Source: Arsenophonus sp052174135 (GTDB taxonomy: Bacteria > Pseudomonadota > Gammaproteobacteria > Enterobacterales > Enterobacteriaceae). From it: 64,000 nucleotides of DNA. The notes below the pieces were generated by a model, which was not told where the DNA came from, made no database searches, and worked only from the letters and a program-made list of their open reading frames with translations. Position 1 is the stretch's first letter; each line of letters begins with the position of its first letter. The stretch lies in assembly GCA_052174135.1 (NCBI GenBank), contig JBQMRZ010000027.1:310001-374000 (forward strand), given 5' to 3'. Made by a program: the position numbers and the translations under genes. Below, piece by piece: positions 11,636 to 21,562 of the stretch.

Positions 11636-11832
11636 ATTAACTTAGTTTTTGATAGTTAGTTATTTATTTAGTAGTAAATTTAGTTTTTTTTAAAATTATT
11701 TACTAATAATTTATTTAACATATTTATCATCGATTGATGAAGAAACGAATACAATATATCAAATTTTATATTTTAATACATAATATTTTTTAATATGATA
11801 GATTTTACTATTAAAAACTTTTTGTGTAGAAA

Positions 11833-13209
11833 ATGCTTATGAATAAAAAATTATATATTAAAACATGGGGTTGTCAGATGAATGAATATGATTCATTAAA
11901 GATTATTAATCTGCTCAATATTACTCATGGATATAAACTAACAAAAATTATCGAAGAAGCAGATATTTTATTATTAAATACATGTTCAATTCGTGAAAAA
12001 GCGCAAGAAAAAGTATTTCATCAATTAGGTCGTTGGAAAAATATAAAAGATGTTAAACCTAATATCATCATTGGTGTTGGCGGCTGTGTCGCTTCACAAG
12101 AAGGAATTTTTATTCATCAACGTGCTCCTAGTGTTGATATTATTTTTGGTCCACAAACTTTTCATCGATTACCAAATATGATTAATCAAGTTAAAAATAA
12201 TCGAAATCTAATTATAGATATAAGTTTCCCAAAAATTGAAAAATTCGATCAATTACTTGAACTAAAAATAAAAGGCCCTTCAGCTTATATTTCCATTATG
12301 GAGGGTTGCAATAAATACTGTTCATTTTGTATTGTTCCATATACACGCGGTGAGGAAATAAGCCGGCCATGTGATGATGTTTTATTTGAAATCGCACAAT
12401 TAGCTGAACAAGGAGTTCGTGAAATTCATTTATTAGGTCAAAACGTTAATGCATATCGTGGAAAAACTTTTGATAATGAAATTTGTTCATTTGCAGAATT
12501 ATTACGTTTAATTGCAGCTATTGACGGTATTGATCGTATTCGCTTTACAACTAGTCATCCAATGGAGTTTACTGATGATATTATTGCTGTTTATGAGGAT
12601 ACTCCTAAACTTGTCAGCTCTTTGCATTTACCAGTTCAAAGTGGTTCAGATCGTATTTTAACTATGATGAAACGATCATACACTATCTTTGAATATAAAA
12701 GTATTATTCATAAATTACGTAAAGTACGACCTGATATTCTCATTAGCTCAGATTTCATTGTCGGTTTTCCCGGTGAAACAGAAGGTGATTTTAAAAAAAC
12801 AATGCAGTTAGTTACTGATCTTAATTTTGATATAAGTTTTAGTTTTATCTATTCACCAAGACCGGGTACGCCAGCCGCAGATTTACATGATAATGTTAGT
12901 GAGGATGAAAAAAAACAGCGTCTCTATCTACTTCAGAAGCTTATTAATCATCAAGGAATGCATTATAGTCACGCAATATTAGGTAGCGTTCAACGCGTTC
13001 TTGTTGAGGGACCTTCTCGTAAAAATATTATGGAACTTTCTGGTCGCGCTGAAAATAATCGAGTAGTAAACTTCGAAGGCACAAAAGATATGATTGGAAA
13101 GTTTATTGATATTAAAATTATTGGTATCTATGCTAATTCTTTACGTGGTAAGGTCATTAAAACTGAAGATAATATGAAATTGATGTTGAAAGGTTTAAAA
13201 AACATATAA
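11833..13209 (+). CDS. miaB: tRNA-2-methylthio-N6-dimethylallyladenosine synthase
   Basis: Radical-SAM methylthiotransferase that modifies A37 of tRNAs reading UNN codons. The N-terminal UPF0004 domain has the three cluster cysteines in TWGCQMNE, LNTCSIREKA and GGCVASQEG. The radical-SAM triad CNKYCSFC lies near residue 158, and a C-terminal TRAM domain follows. Length is 458 aa, slightly shorter than E. coli (474). The first ATG is at 11833; the ATG at 11839 (MNKKLYIKTWGC) is equally plausible. Decayed ybeZ follows, as expected from E. coli order. Confidence 0.96.
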   Translation: MLMNKKLYIKTWGCQMNEYDSLKIINLLNITHGYKLTKIIEEADILLLNTCSIREKAQEKVFHQLGRWKNIKDVKPNIIIGVGGCVASQEGIFIHQRAPSVDIIFGPQTFHRLPNMINQVKNNRNLIIDISFPKIEKFDQLLELKIKGPSAYISIMEGCNKYCSFCIVPYTRGEEISRPCDDVLFEIAQLAEQGVREIHLLGQNVNAYRGKTFDNEICSFAELLRLIAAIDGIDRIRFTTSHPMEFTDDIIAVYEDTPKLVSSLHLPVQSGSDRILTMMKRSYTIFEYKSIIHKLRKVRPDILISSDFIVGFPGETEGDFKKTMQLVTDLNFDISFSFIYSPRPGTPAADLHDNVSEDEKKQRLYLLQKLINHQGMHYSHAILGSVQRVLVEGPSRKNIMELSGRAENNRVVNFEGTKDMIGKFIDIKIIGIYANSLRGKVIKTEDNMKLMLKGLKNI

Positions 13210-13647
13210 AATAGTTATTACTCTAATAAATAAACAAAAGAATAAAAAATAATCTTAATTTGACTAATTAACAGTCGTAATGTTAAAAACAACACATAAT
13301 AATTAAAAATAATTTATAAATTTTCAAAAGTGAAATATTTTAAAATCAATGGAACTATAATAACTAAAAATTAATTATTTTTTTTAAATCGTTTAATAAT
13401 AACATTAAAAAAATAAAATAGAGATTTGATATTTAACATAATTTTTAAAAAAATTGTTTTAAATTTATTATAAAATAATTAGATTTTAAAATTTTTAATA
13501 ATATTTTATGCAATTTATATATAAATATAGTCTACATAAATAAGAGTATCTTTGAATATATGTAGTTATTTCATCAAAAATTAATTCATTAAGTAATTAA
13601 CTAAAAAATTTATAAGTTATTAAAATATTTAAAAATAATAATATTAT

Positions 13648-14170
13648 ATCAAACCGCATGCTAAATATCAAGATACATTATAATATTTTTAACTATTATG
13701 GTAATTTTAATGATGTAATTTTAAGGAACAAGTAAGACACATTGCTTTATTACTCTTGCTTTTTTAATAATTTAACGCCTTAAGAAATAAATCATATTTT
13801 ACTCACCCGATGTGTTATTGCTGTAAGTAAAAATTTGAATTTTAATAAGTTATCTTAATTTAAAAAATAATTCTTATATATAACGCTATAATTCGGTTTT
13901 ATTTAAAAATGAAATAATTTTTCAAAAAATATATAAAAATTAATTGAATGTAATATAGTTATTATAACATAATTAACCTATATATAAATTATATACTAAA
14001 TTATGTTTATCATTCCTAATAAAATATATAATACTATGATTAAGTGGATATAAGAATCTTTATTCTAACCTATATTTAACGTAACTTTAAAACATGATTA
14101 TAAGAAATGTAACTTAAATTAATCTTTCTTATTTGGATATAAATAAAGTTTATGTGGCATATAATTAAAA
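13648..14170 (+). pseudogene. ybeZ: Decayed PhoH-like ATPase YbeZ
   Basis: Remnants in the expected order between miaB and ybeY: IKPHAKYQDTL (YbeZ IKPRTPNQAQY) at 13648; GTSKT (Walker A GTGKT) at 13725-13739; EINHILLTR then KNLNF (YbeZ EIRRILLTR, KLGF) around 13796-13845; KLIECNIVII (YbeZ KLIERNVIEV) at 13937; FIIPNKIYNTMIK (YbeZ FIILDESQNTTIEQMK); and a tail resembling SEDVVRHPVVARIV. There are many stops and at least one frameshift between the Walker A segment and ILLTR. The sequence from 13210 to 13647, where the N-terminus should be, is too eroded to read. The neighbouring ybeY is intact. Confidence 0.85.
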
Positions 14171-14332
14171 TATTATCTAAAATTAAAAAAACTTAACTTT
14201 AATCGTTTATAGCGATAATCTAATTCATACTATTCCATAGTAATAAAAAAATGTTTATTAGTTATAAAAATTTACAATAAAAGAACAACAATAAAAATAG
14301 TTACTTTGTTAAAAAATTAAAGAAGTTATAAA

Positions 14333-14346
14333 AAGGAGGTATTTTG
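14333..14346 (+). promoter_or_regulatory. Strong ribosome binding site fixing the ybeY TTG start
   Basis: AAGGAGG ends four bases before TTG at 14344. No ATG gives the family N-terminus, so the TTG is the start. This consensus Shine-Dalgarno is exceptional in such AT-rich sequence and probably compensates for the weak start codon. Confidence 0.7.
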
Positions 14347-14796
14347 AAAGTAGTTATTCTTAATCTTCAATTAGCCTGTAACAATCATAATGGATTACCA
14401 AATAAAACAACTTTTCAATATTGGCTTGAGGCTTTTCTTCCACAATTCCAATCTGAAAGCGAAATCACAATTCGTATTATTGATATAGTAGAAAGTCAAT
14501 ATTTAAATTTTAAATATAGAGGAAAAGATAAACCAACAAATGTGCTATCTTTTCCATTTAAATTATCAGAAGAAATTAGATCACCATTACTAGGTGATAT
14601 AGTTATTTGTCGTCAAATAATTGAAAAGGAGTCTGTTGAACAACATAAAACATTATATGCTCATTTGGCACATATGATAATACATGGCTGTCTTCATTTA
14701 CTCGATTACGATCATCAGAATGACCTTAAATCAAAAGAAATGGAAATAATAGAAACTAAAATTATGCAGAAATTAGGTTACCCCAATCCTTATTAA
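14344..14796 (+). CDS. ybeY: Endoribonuclease YbeY (16S rRNA maturation)
   Basis: Zinc-dependent RNase needed for 3'-end maturation of 16S rRNA and ribosome quality control. The protein is 150 aa (E. coli 155). The metal-binding motif HxxxHxxxxxH is intact in HGCLHLLDYDH near residues 114-124, and RGKDKPTNVLSFPF is the conserved core strand. It starts with TTG behind a consensus ribosome binding site. Its usual upstream partner ybeZ has decayed, so it must now be transcribed from within that remnant or from miaB. Confidence 0.95.
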   Translation: MKVVILNLQLACNNHNGLPNKTTFQYWLEAFLPQFQSESEITIRIIDIVESQYLNFKYRGKDKPTNVLSFPFKLSEEIRSPLLGDIVICRQIIEKESVEQHKTLYAHLAHMIIHGCLHLLDYDHQNDLKSKEMEIIETKIMQKLGYPNPY

Positions 14797-14903
14797 TATA
14801 AAGACATAATTATAATACTACTTTATATTGAATATTAAATACTATTTAATATTAAACAATACATGATAAGATAAACGGTCTAAAGAAATTTTAATAAAAC
14901 TCC

Positions 14904-15782
14904 ATGAGCGACGACCACCCTATAAATAATGACAATCATCACTCGAAAAAGAATTTTTTCGGACGTTTAAATCAATTATTTCACGGAGAACCAAAAAATC
15001 GTGGTGATCTAGTTGAATTAATTCGTGATTCAGAACAAAAAGATCTTATTGACCCTGATACTAGAGAAATGCTTGAAGGAGTAATGAATATTTCCGATGA
15101 GCGAGTTCGAGACATCATGATTCCACATTCTCAGATAGTAACATTGAAACGAAATCAATCGTTAGATGAATGTCTTGATGTAATTATTGAGTCAGCACAT
15201 TCTCGTTTTCCAGTAATTAGTGAAGATAAAGATCATATTGAAGGTTTACTAATGGCAAAAGATTTATTGTCATTTATGCGCACTAATGCTGAGGCTTTCA
15301 ATATCGACAAAGTATTACGTCCTGCTATTATTATACCTGAAAGTAAACGTGTTGATCTGTTATTAAAAGAATTCCGTTTACAACGTTATCATATGGCAAT
15401 TGTCATTGATGAGTTTGGAGGTGTTTCCGGTTTAGTTACTATTGAAGATATTCTCGAATTAATTGTTGGTGAAATTGAAGACGAATATGATGATAAAGAA
15501 GACGCTGATATTCGTCAATTAAACAAACAGGTCTATTCTGTTTGTGCACTAACTAATATTGATACCTTTAATAAAGTATTTGGAACACATTTTAATAATA
15601 AAGAAGTTGATACAATTGGTGGTTTAGTGATGCAAGCATTTGGGCATTTACCTTCTCGAGGAGAAATTATTACAATTAATGGTTATATTTTCAAGATCAC
15701 ATTAGCCGATAGTCGTAAAATTATTCAAGTTCAAATAAAAATTCCCGATGAAATATTAATCATTAATCCTTTAAAAGAATAA
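14904..15782 (+). CDS. ybeX: CorC/YbeX transporter-associated CBS-domain protein
   Basis: Cytoplasmic protein linked to Mg2+/Co2+ efflux and ribosome-assembly phenotypes in E. coli. Length is 292 aa, identical to E. coli. Two CBS domains (about residues 65-195, containing RVRDIMIPHSQIVTL and DEFGGVSGLVTIEDILELIVGEI split over the pair) precede the C-terminal CorC_HlyC domain (about 205-285). It follows ybeY and runs almost directly into lnt (5-8 bases), so the two are probably cotranscribed. Confidence 0.95.
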   Translation: MSDDHPINNDNHHSKKNFFGRLNQLFHGEPKNRGDLVELIRDSEQKDLIDPDTREMLEGVMNISDERVRDIMIPHSQIVTLKRNQSLDECLDVIIESAHSRFPVISEDKDHIEGLLMAKDLLSFMRTNAEAFNIDKVLRPAIIIPESKRVDLLLKEFRLQRYHMAIVIDEFGGVSGLVTIEDILELIVGEIEDEYDDKEDADIRQLNKQVYSVCALTNIDTFNKVFGTHFNNKEVDTIGGLVMQAFGHLPSRGEIITINGYIFKITLADSRKIIQVQIKIPDEILIINPLKE

Positions 15783-15790
15783 CGCATTTG

Positions 15791-17329
15791 ATGAAAAAAA
15801 TATCACTCCTTCAACACCAGTGGTTACAAGTCTTAATTTCATTCATTTTTGGGCTCTGTGGAACACTAGCTTTTTCGCCCTTTGATATTTGGGTAGCCGC
15901 TCTTTTTTCCCTTTTTGGACTACAGTTATTAATTATTAATAATTCAACTAAACAAGCAAGTTTAATAGCATTTTCTTGGGGAATTGGATTATTTGGAAGT
16001 GGTATAAATTGGATTTATGTTAGTATTTCTAATTTTAGTGGTATTTCATTATTATCTGTTAATGTTTTTTTAATTATTTTATTGGTATTTTATTTATCAC
16101 TTTATCCCGTACTATTTACTTATCTACTTAATCAATTCTTTCCACGTTTAAATATTGCTCGCTTTATTTTTGCTGCCCCGGTAATATGGCAAATAACTGA
16201 ATATTTACGTAGCTGGATATTAACTGGTTTTCCTTGGTTACAATTTGGTTATAGTCAAATCGATGGACCACTCAAAAGTATCGCGCCAATATTTGGCGTC
16301 GAGATGATAACATTATTACTATTGATTATTAGCAGTAGTTTTGTTTTTGCTTATGTAAAACGTCTAATTACTCCTCTAATTACAGCAATTATTTTATTAT
16401 TTTTACCTTTAATATTTAAAAAACATTACTGGTTTACGCCAATTATAGAAAAAAAAATACAAATTGTTTTAGTACAAGGTAATATTTTTCAAAACTTAAA
16501 ATGGCACCAAGATTTTTTCGAACAAACCATTAATGCTTATCTAGATCTATCTAAACCTTATATTGGTTACAGCAATATCATTATTTGGCCTGAATCTGCT
16601 ATTCCATCAGAAGAATTAGATAATAAAGTTTTATTAACCTCATTAGATAAATTACTGCGCTTAAAAAATACCCATTTAATTACTGGCATTATTGATGCTA
16701 AACAAAACAAACAAGGAATAAGCGATTATTTTAACAGTATTATTGTGTTAGGAGATAATAAAATTTATCAATATCCAACTAATAATCGTTATCAGAAACA
16801 TCATTTAGTACCTTTTGGTGAATTTGTACCACTAGAAAATATTCTTCGACCAATTTCTCCTTTATTTAATTTACCAATGTCAGATTTTAGTCATGGTAAT
16901 TATAAGCAACGGCAATTAACAGTTGGTAATATTCATCTAACTGCAACTGTTTGTTATGAAATTATTTTTGGTAGTCAAGTTAGAGATAATTTTAAATCAA
17001 ATACTGATTTTCTATTAACAGTTTCAAATGATGCATGGTTTGGGAATTCAATTGGTCCTTGGCAACACTTTCAAATGGCGCGTATGCGCGCACTTGAACT
17101 TGGTCGACCATTATTACGTGCTACTAATAATGGTATTACAGCAGTAATTACTCCTAATGGCGATATTCAAGTAAAGCTTCCTCAATTTATTCGTTCAGTA
17201 TTAAAAACTGAAGTAATCTCAGCATCTGGTCTTACACCTTATGTGCGTTGGGGTAACTATCCTATATGGATATTAGTTATTCTATTTATTATATTTGCAT
17301 ATTTTATTAATCAAAAAAAAAATAATTAA
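15791..17329 (+). CDS. lnt: Apolipoprotein N-acyltransferase
   Basis: Inner-membrane enzyme that adds the third acyl chain to lipoproteins, letting outer-membrane lipoproteins such as LptE be sorted. The protein is 512 aa from the ATG at 15791; a TTG directly before it (15788) is an alternative. Several N-terminal membrane segments precede a nitrilase domain. The catalytic triad is visible as Glu in IIWPESAIP, Lys in YQKHHLVPFGEF and Cys in TVCYEIIFG. A last membrane segment lies at the C-terminus. Both length and motifs match E. coli (512 aa). Confidence 0.97.
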   Translation: MKKISLLQHQWLQVLISFIFGLCGTLAFSPFDIWVAALFSLFGLQLLIINNSTKQASLIAFSWGIGLFGSGINWIYVSISNFSGISLLSVNVFLIILLVFYLSLYPVLFTYLLNQFFPRLNIARFIFAAPVIWQITEYLRSWILTGFPWLQFGYSQIDGPLKSIAPIFGVEMITLLLLIISSSFVFAYVKRLITPLITAIILLFLPLIFKKHYWFTPIIEKKIQIVLVQGNIFQNLKWHQDFFEQTINAYLDLSKPYIGYSNIIIWPESAIPSEELDNKVLLTSLDKLLRLKNTHLITGIIDAKQNKQGISDYFNSIIVLGDNKIYQYPTNNRYQKHHLVPFGEFVPLENILRPISPLFNLPMSDFSHGNYKQRQLTVGNIHLTATVCYEIIFGSQVRDNFKSNTDFLLTVSNDAWFGNSIGPWQHFQMARMRALELGRPLLRATNNGITAVITPNGDIQVKLPQFIRSVLKTEVISASGLTPYVRWGNYPIWILVILFIIFAYFINQKKNN

Positions 17330-18405
17330 TTTATTAACGCATATTGATCATTATTATTTTTAAGTAATTAATAGCATAATCTTACATTATCTATTATTTT
17401 TTATTATCAAAATTAATTAACAATCTCTTTTATTAAAAATTTTGTTAAAAACTTGATATTTTATTAATTTATTTGAATTTATTCCGGTTAGTTATTTTAA
17501 AATAATTATTAATATTAATGATTTCTTTAAAAAAAACTTCTGAATAGCGTAAATAGTTTTATTTATCTTCTAATTATCTATGAATATTAAAATAAGTAAA
17601 ATTATTATTTTTTATGAATCATTTATATTTTATTAAATCAATTTTAATAAAATCATTTTTATTTTATAAACTATTAAAATATTAAGGTATATTGATAATA
17701 TTTTTATTAATGATAATAAAATTAATTTTTATCATTTTAGCTAAAACAGTAATTAATATATAGTATTCGACTCATTAAACTACTATTTTCTATCCATCAA
17801 TTATCAATAACTTAATATTTATTAAGAATTTAATATCAAGATAAATGGAGTTTTTAAAAAAAAAAAAAAAAAATAAAAAATATTAATAAAAATATGATCT
17901 TAAAATTATTAAGACTAGACTTTATTGATTGGCTTGATTCTATAATAAATCTCCTTTTCAATTATCTATTATCTTTTTTTGGAAAATACCGCACTGCTAT
18001 TTTAAAAACGATTATATAAATTTAATTTCATTATTTTTAACAAAATCAACATCTAAATTAAATTTATAAATAATTAAAGAGGTAATTAATATAACAATAA
18101 AACTTGATAAAATAATAAATTAATTTAAATATCTATTACTTAATAAAAAAATCGTTTCTAACTTAGGTAAGTAATGACATAAAAAAATAAAGTTTAATCT
18201 AAACTAAACTAATATTTTAAAATTTTTATAGAAAATTTACAGATCTTTTTCATAAAAATTAATTTAACTTAACAAAAGAATCTAACTGTTTATCAATAGT
18301 TGTTCATTAGAGTAATTATCCGCTATTCTATAAAGATCAAAATTCACGATATCATTGGCGCAGGCCAATATAACATCTTTTATCATAGGAACACCGGTTT
18401 TTTTT
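17330..18405. other. Gap between lnt and leuS, with an 18-A run
   Basis: In E. coli gltIJKL and several other genes lie here. Apart from the possible gltJ remnant at 17894-18018 nothing is readable. An uninterrupted run of 18 A residues occupies 17856-17873. The end carries the leuS ribosome binding site (AGGA at 18387). Confidence 0.55.
17894..18018 (+). pseudogene. Possible remnant of a glutamate/aspartate ABC permease (gltJ)
   Basis: A 41-codon open stretch begins at ATG 17894. Its middle reads FIDWLDSII and then LLSFFGKYRT, similar to GltJ segments YLGWIWSGF and VGSFFGILRT with about ten codons missing between them. The location (after lnt, same strand) is where gltJ lies in E. coli. The match is short and hydrophobic, so it could be chance. 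Confidence 0.35.
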
Positions 18406-20991
18406 ATGCAAGAACAATATCAACCAAAAGAAATAGAAGAATACGTACAGCGTCACTGGGAAAAAAAACAAACATTTAAAGTAACAGAAGATAACAACAA
18501 AGAAAAATACTATTGTCTCTCAATGCTACCTTATCCGTCTGGTCAACTGCATATGGGTCATGTCCGTAATTATACAATTGGTGATGTTATTTCTCGTTAT
18601 CAACGCATGTTAGGAAAAAATGTTTTACAGCCCATTGGTTGGGATGCTTTTGGTTTACCGGCAGAAAATGCTGCAATAAAAAATAATATTACTCCAGCGC
18701 TATGGACTTATGCCAACATTAATTATATGAAGAATCAATTAAAAATTCTTGGATTTAGTTATGATTGGAGTCGAGAAATTAAAACTTGTACTCCTGAGTA
18801 TTATCGTTGGGAGCAATGGTTTTTTATTAAACTTTATGAAAGAAATTTAGTTTACAAAAAAAATTCCTTCGTTAACTGGTGTCCAAATGATTTAACGGTT
18901 TTAGCTAACGAGCAAGTTATTAATGGTTGTTGCTGGCGTTGCGATACATTTGTCGAACAAAAAGAAATTCCTCAATGGTTCATAAAAATTACTACTTACG
19001 CCGAAGAATTACTTAATGATTTAGATAAACTCGATGATTGGCCAGAACAAGTTAAAATTATGCAACGTAATTGGATTGGCCGATCAGAAGGAATTGAAAT
19101 TACTTTTAAATTAAAAGATAAAGATGAAGAACTAAGTATCTATACAACTCGACCTGATATTTTTATGGGTGTTACTTATCTTGCTATTGCAACAACTCAT
19201 CCTTTAGCAAAAGCCGAAGCAAAAAAAAACGTTAAACTTAACGCTTTTATTGATGAGTGCCGTAATAATAAAATTACAAAAATCGAAATAGCAACAATGG
19301 AGAAAAAAGGTATTGATAGTAATTTATTTGCAATTCATCCATTAACTAATAAAAAGATTCCGATCTGGGTAGTCAATTTTGTATTAATGGAATATGGTAC
19401 AGAAGCAATAATGGCTGTCCCAGGTCACGACCAGAGTGACTTGGAATTCGCTAATAAATATAAATTACCTATTAAAACGGTTATCATTAAAAATGAAGAT
19501 CAGATATTCAATTCAACAATCGATCCATTGATCAATAAGAATAAACTAATTAATTCAAATGAATTTAATGGTATGGATAAGGAAACGGGTGCCAAAGCTA
19601 TTACAAATAAACTAATTTTACAAGGTTCAGCTCAGCATAAAATAAATTATCGTTTATCCGATTGGGGTGTTTCTCGTCAACGTTATTGGGGAGTACCTAT
19701 TCCAATGTTAACAATGGAAGATGGCACCATCATACCAGTACCAGAAGATCAGTTACCAGTTATTTTGCCCGAAGATATATTGATAAATGGAATAACTAAC
19801 CCCATTGAAACTGGTTCACAGTGGGCTAACGTTAATATCAATGGTAATGCTGTATTACGTGAAATTGATACTTTTGATACATTTATGGAGTCTTCATGGT
19901 ATTATGCTCGTTATACTTGTCCTAAATATGAAAAAGGGATGTTAGACCCTGTTGCATCTAATTATTGGTTGCCTGTTGATCAATATATTGGTGGTATTGA
20001 GCATGCAATTATGCATCTATTATACTTTCGTTTTTTTCATAAATTAATGCGTGATATTGGTTTAATAAATTATGATGAACCTGTTAAAAATTTATTATGT
20101 CAAGGAATGGTGTTAGCAGATGCTTTTTATTATTTAGGTGAAAATGGACAACGAGTTTGGGTATCACCAATTGATGTAACTATTGAACGAAATAAAAAAG
20201 GTAAAATCATTAAAGCAATCGATAAATATGGAAATAAGCTTTTTTGTATCGGAATGACTAAGATGTCTAAATCAAAAAATAACGGTATCGATCCAGAATT
20301 AATGTTAAAAAAATATGGGGCTGATACAATACGTCTATTTATGATGTTTACCGCTCCACCGGAGTTTACTTTAGAATGGCGAGAATCAAGTATAAAAGGT
20401 GCAAATCGTTTTATTCGTCGTCTTTGGCGCATAGTTTTTGAACACACACAAAAAGGTAAAACAAACTCATTAAATTATAAAAACCTCACGTTAGAACAAA
20501 AAAAAATACGACAAGATCTACATAAAACAATCGATAAAGTAACCAATGATATTGATCACCGTTATACATTTAATACTGCAATTGCTGCTATTATGAAGTT
20601 TATGAATAAATTAATGCGTATAATAAGTAATCATAACGAACAAGATCGGGCATTAATACAAGAATCTTTAGAGGCCGTTGTTCGAATGTTATCACCTATT
20701 ATCCCACATGCCTGTTTTATCATGTGGAAAGCACTTGGTAATCCAGAGGATATCGATAATGCATCTTGGCCTATTAGTGACAAACAAGCAAAAATAGATG
20801 ACAGTAAATTAATTATCATTCAAATTAATGGTAAAGTTCGCGGACGTATAACTGTTGATATTAATATGTCACAAGATTTTATTTTAACTATGGCCACTAA
20901 AGAATGTAGTATAGCAAAATATCTTAAGGATATAAACATCCGTAAAGTAATTTATATACCAGGCAAACTATTAAATCTTGTTGTTAATTAA
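18406..20991 (+). CDS. leuS: Leucyl-tRNA synthetase
   Basis: Class I synthetase charging tRNA-Leu, with an editing (CP1) domain. From the ATG at 18406 the protein is 861 aa (E. coli 860), starting MQEQYQPKEIEEYVQ like the family. An upstream in-frame TTG at 18355 would add 17 residues without homology and is rejected. HIGH is in PYPSGQLHMGHVRNY (about 42-56), the editing-site region is TTRPDIFMGVTYLA, and KMSKS is in MTKMSKSKNNGIDP. The stop is followed closely by lptE, the usual leuS-lptE-holA-nadD order. Confidence 0.98.
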   Translation: MQEQYQPKEIEEYVQRHWEKKQTFKVTEDNNKEKYYCLSMLPYPSGQLHMGHVRNYTIGDVISRYQRMLGKNVLQPIGWDAFGLPAENAAIKNNITPALWTYANINYMKNQLKILGFSYDWSREIKTCTPEYYRWEQWFFIKLYERNLVYKKNSFVNWCPNDLTVLANEQVINGCCWRCDTFVEQKEIPQWFIKITTYAEELLNDLDKLDDWPEQVKIMQRNWIGRSEGIEITFKLKDKDEELSIYTTRPDIFMGVTYLAIATTHPLAKAEAKKNVKLNAFIDECRNNKITKIEIATMEKKGIDSNLFAIHPLTNKKIPIWVVNFVLMEYGTEAIMAVPGHDQSDLEFANKYKLPIKTVIIKNEDQIFNSTIDPLINKNKLINSNEFNGMDKETGAKAITNKLILQGSAQHKINYRLSDWGVSRQRYWGVPIPMLTMEDGTIIPVPEDQLPVILPEDILINGITNPIETGSQWANVNINGNAVLREIDTFDTFMESSWYYARYTCPKYEKGMLDPVASNYWLPVDQYIGGIEHAIMHLLYFRFFHKLMRDIGLINYDEPVKNLLCQGMVLADAFYYLGENGQRVWVSPIDVTIERNKKGKIIKAIDKYGNKLFCIGMTKMSKSKNNGIDPELMLKKYGADTIRLFMMFTAPPEFTLEWRESSIKGANRFIRRLWRIVFEHTQKGKTNSLNYKNLTLEQKKIRQDLHKTIDKVTNDIDHRYTFNTAIAAIMKFMNKLMRIISNHNEQDRALIQESLEAVVRMLSPIIPHACFIMWKALGNPEDIDNASWPISDKQAKIDDSKLIIIQINGKVRGRITVDINMSQDFILTMATKECSIAKYLKDINIRKVIYIPGKLLNLVVN

Positions 20992-21014
20992 CTTAAACTT
21001 AATAAGGAAATAAT

Positions 21015-21562
21015 ATGCATTATTTATTTTTTTTTTAAGCTTAATTACATTAATTACAGCTGGTTGCAGATTTTGCTTACAAGATATAAATCAACTACCA
21101 GAAGAGCTAAAAATATTAAGATTAAGTAGCAATGATCCTTATGGTCCTTTATCATATGCAATTAAAAATCAATTGCGCCTAAATAACATTAAATTAATTG
21201 ATGAGAATCTTGAAAATATGCCAATTTTAAAAATCTTGAGTTCATTTGAAAATAGCGGAACTGTTTCTATTTATCAGGACGGTAAAAGTGCAGAGAAACA
21301 ATTATTTTTTTTTGTTAATGCTAAAGTTATTCTACCAAGTGGTACAATCTATTCTATCAAAACAGATGTCAAGCGAATTTTTTTTGACAATCCATTAGAA
21401 ACACTTGCTAAAGATGCAGAAAATGAATTAGTTAAACAAGAAATGCGTGAACAAGCGGCTCGTCAGTTAATTTGTAAATTACTAATCATTTATAGTAGCA
21501 TTCAGAATCAAAGTGAAAAATTAATTATTAACAAAAAAACAATACCGGTAGATTCAGAATGA
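21015..21562 (+). pseudogene. lptE: LPS-assembly lipoprotein LptE, one-base frameshift in a T10 run
   Basis: Outer-membrane lipoprotein that plugs and supports LptD in LPS export. The ATG at 21015 has a GGAAA ribosome binding site and encodes MHYLFFF, then hits TAA at 21036. If the ten-T run (21027-21036) had eleven T, translation would read MHYLFFFLSLITLITAGC, a perfect lipoprotein signal with lipobox ITAGC, and continue unbroken to 21562 with family segments SNDPYGPLSYAIKNQLRLN and FFDNPLETLAKDAENELV. All else is intact. It overlaps holA by 4 bases (ATGA). Either newly inactivated, rescued by slippage at the T-run, or a sequencing error. Confidence 0.85.

Noticed and set aside
18355..18405. 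Upstream TTG extension of leuS
   Set aside because: Adds 17 residues with no family similarity; MQEQYQPKEIEE at 18406 aligns with the E. coli start.
20130..20447. 105-aa minus-strand frame inside leuS
   Set aside because: Overlaps the KMSKS region of LeuS on the opposite strand; a coding shadow.
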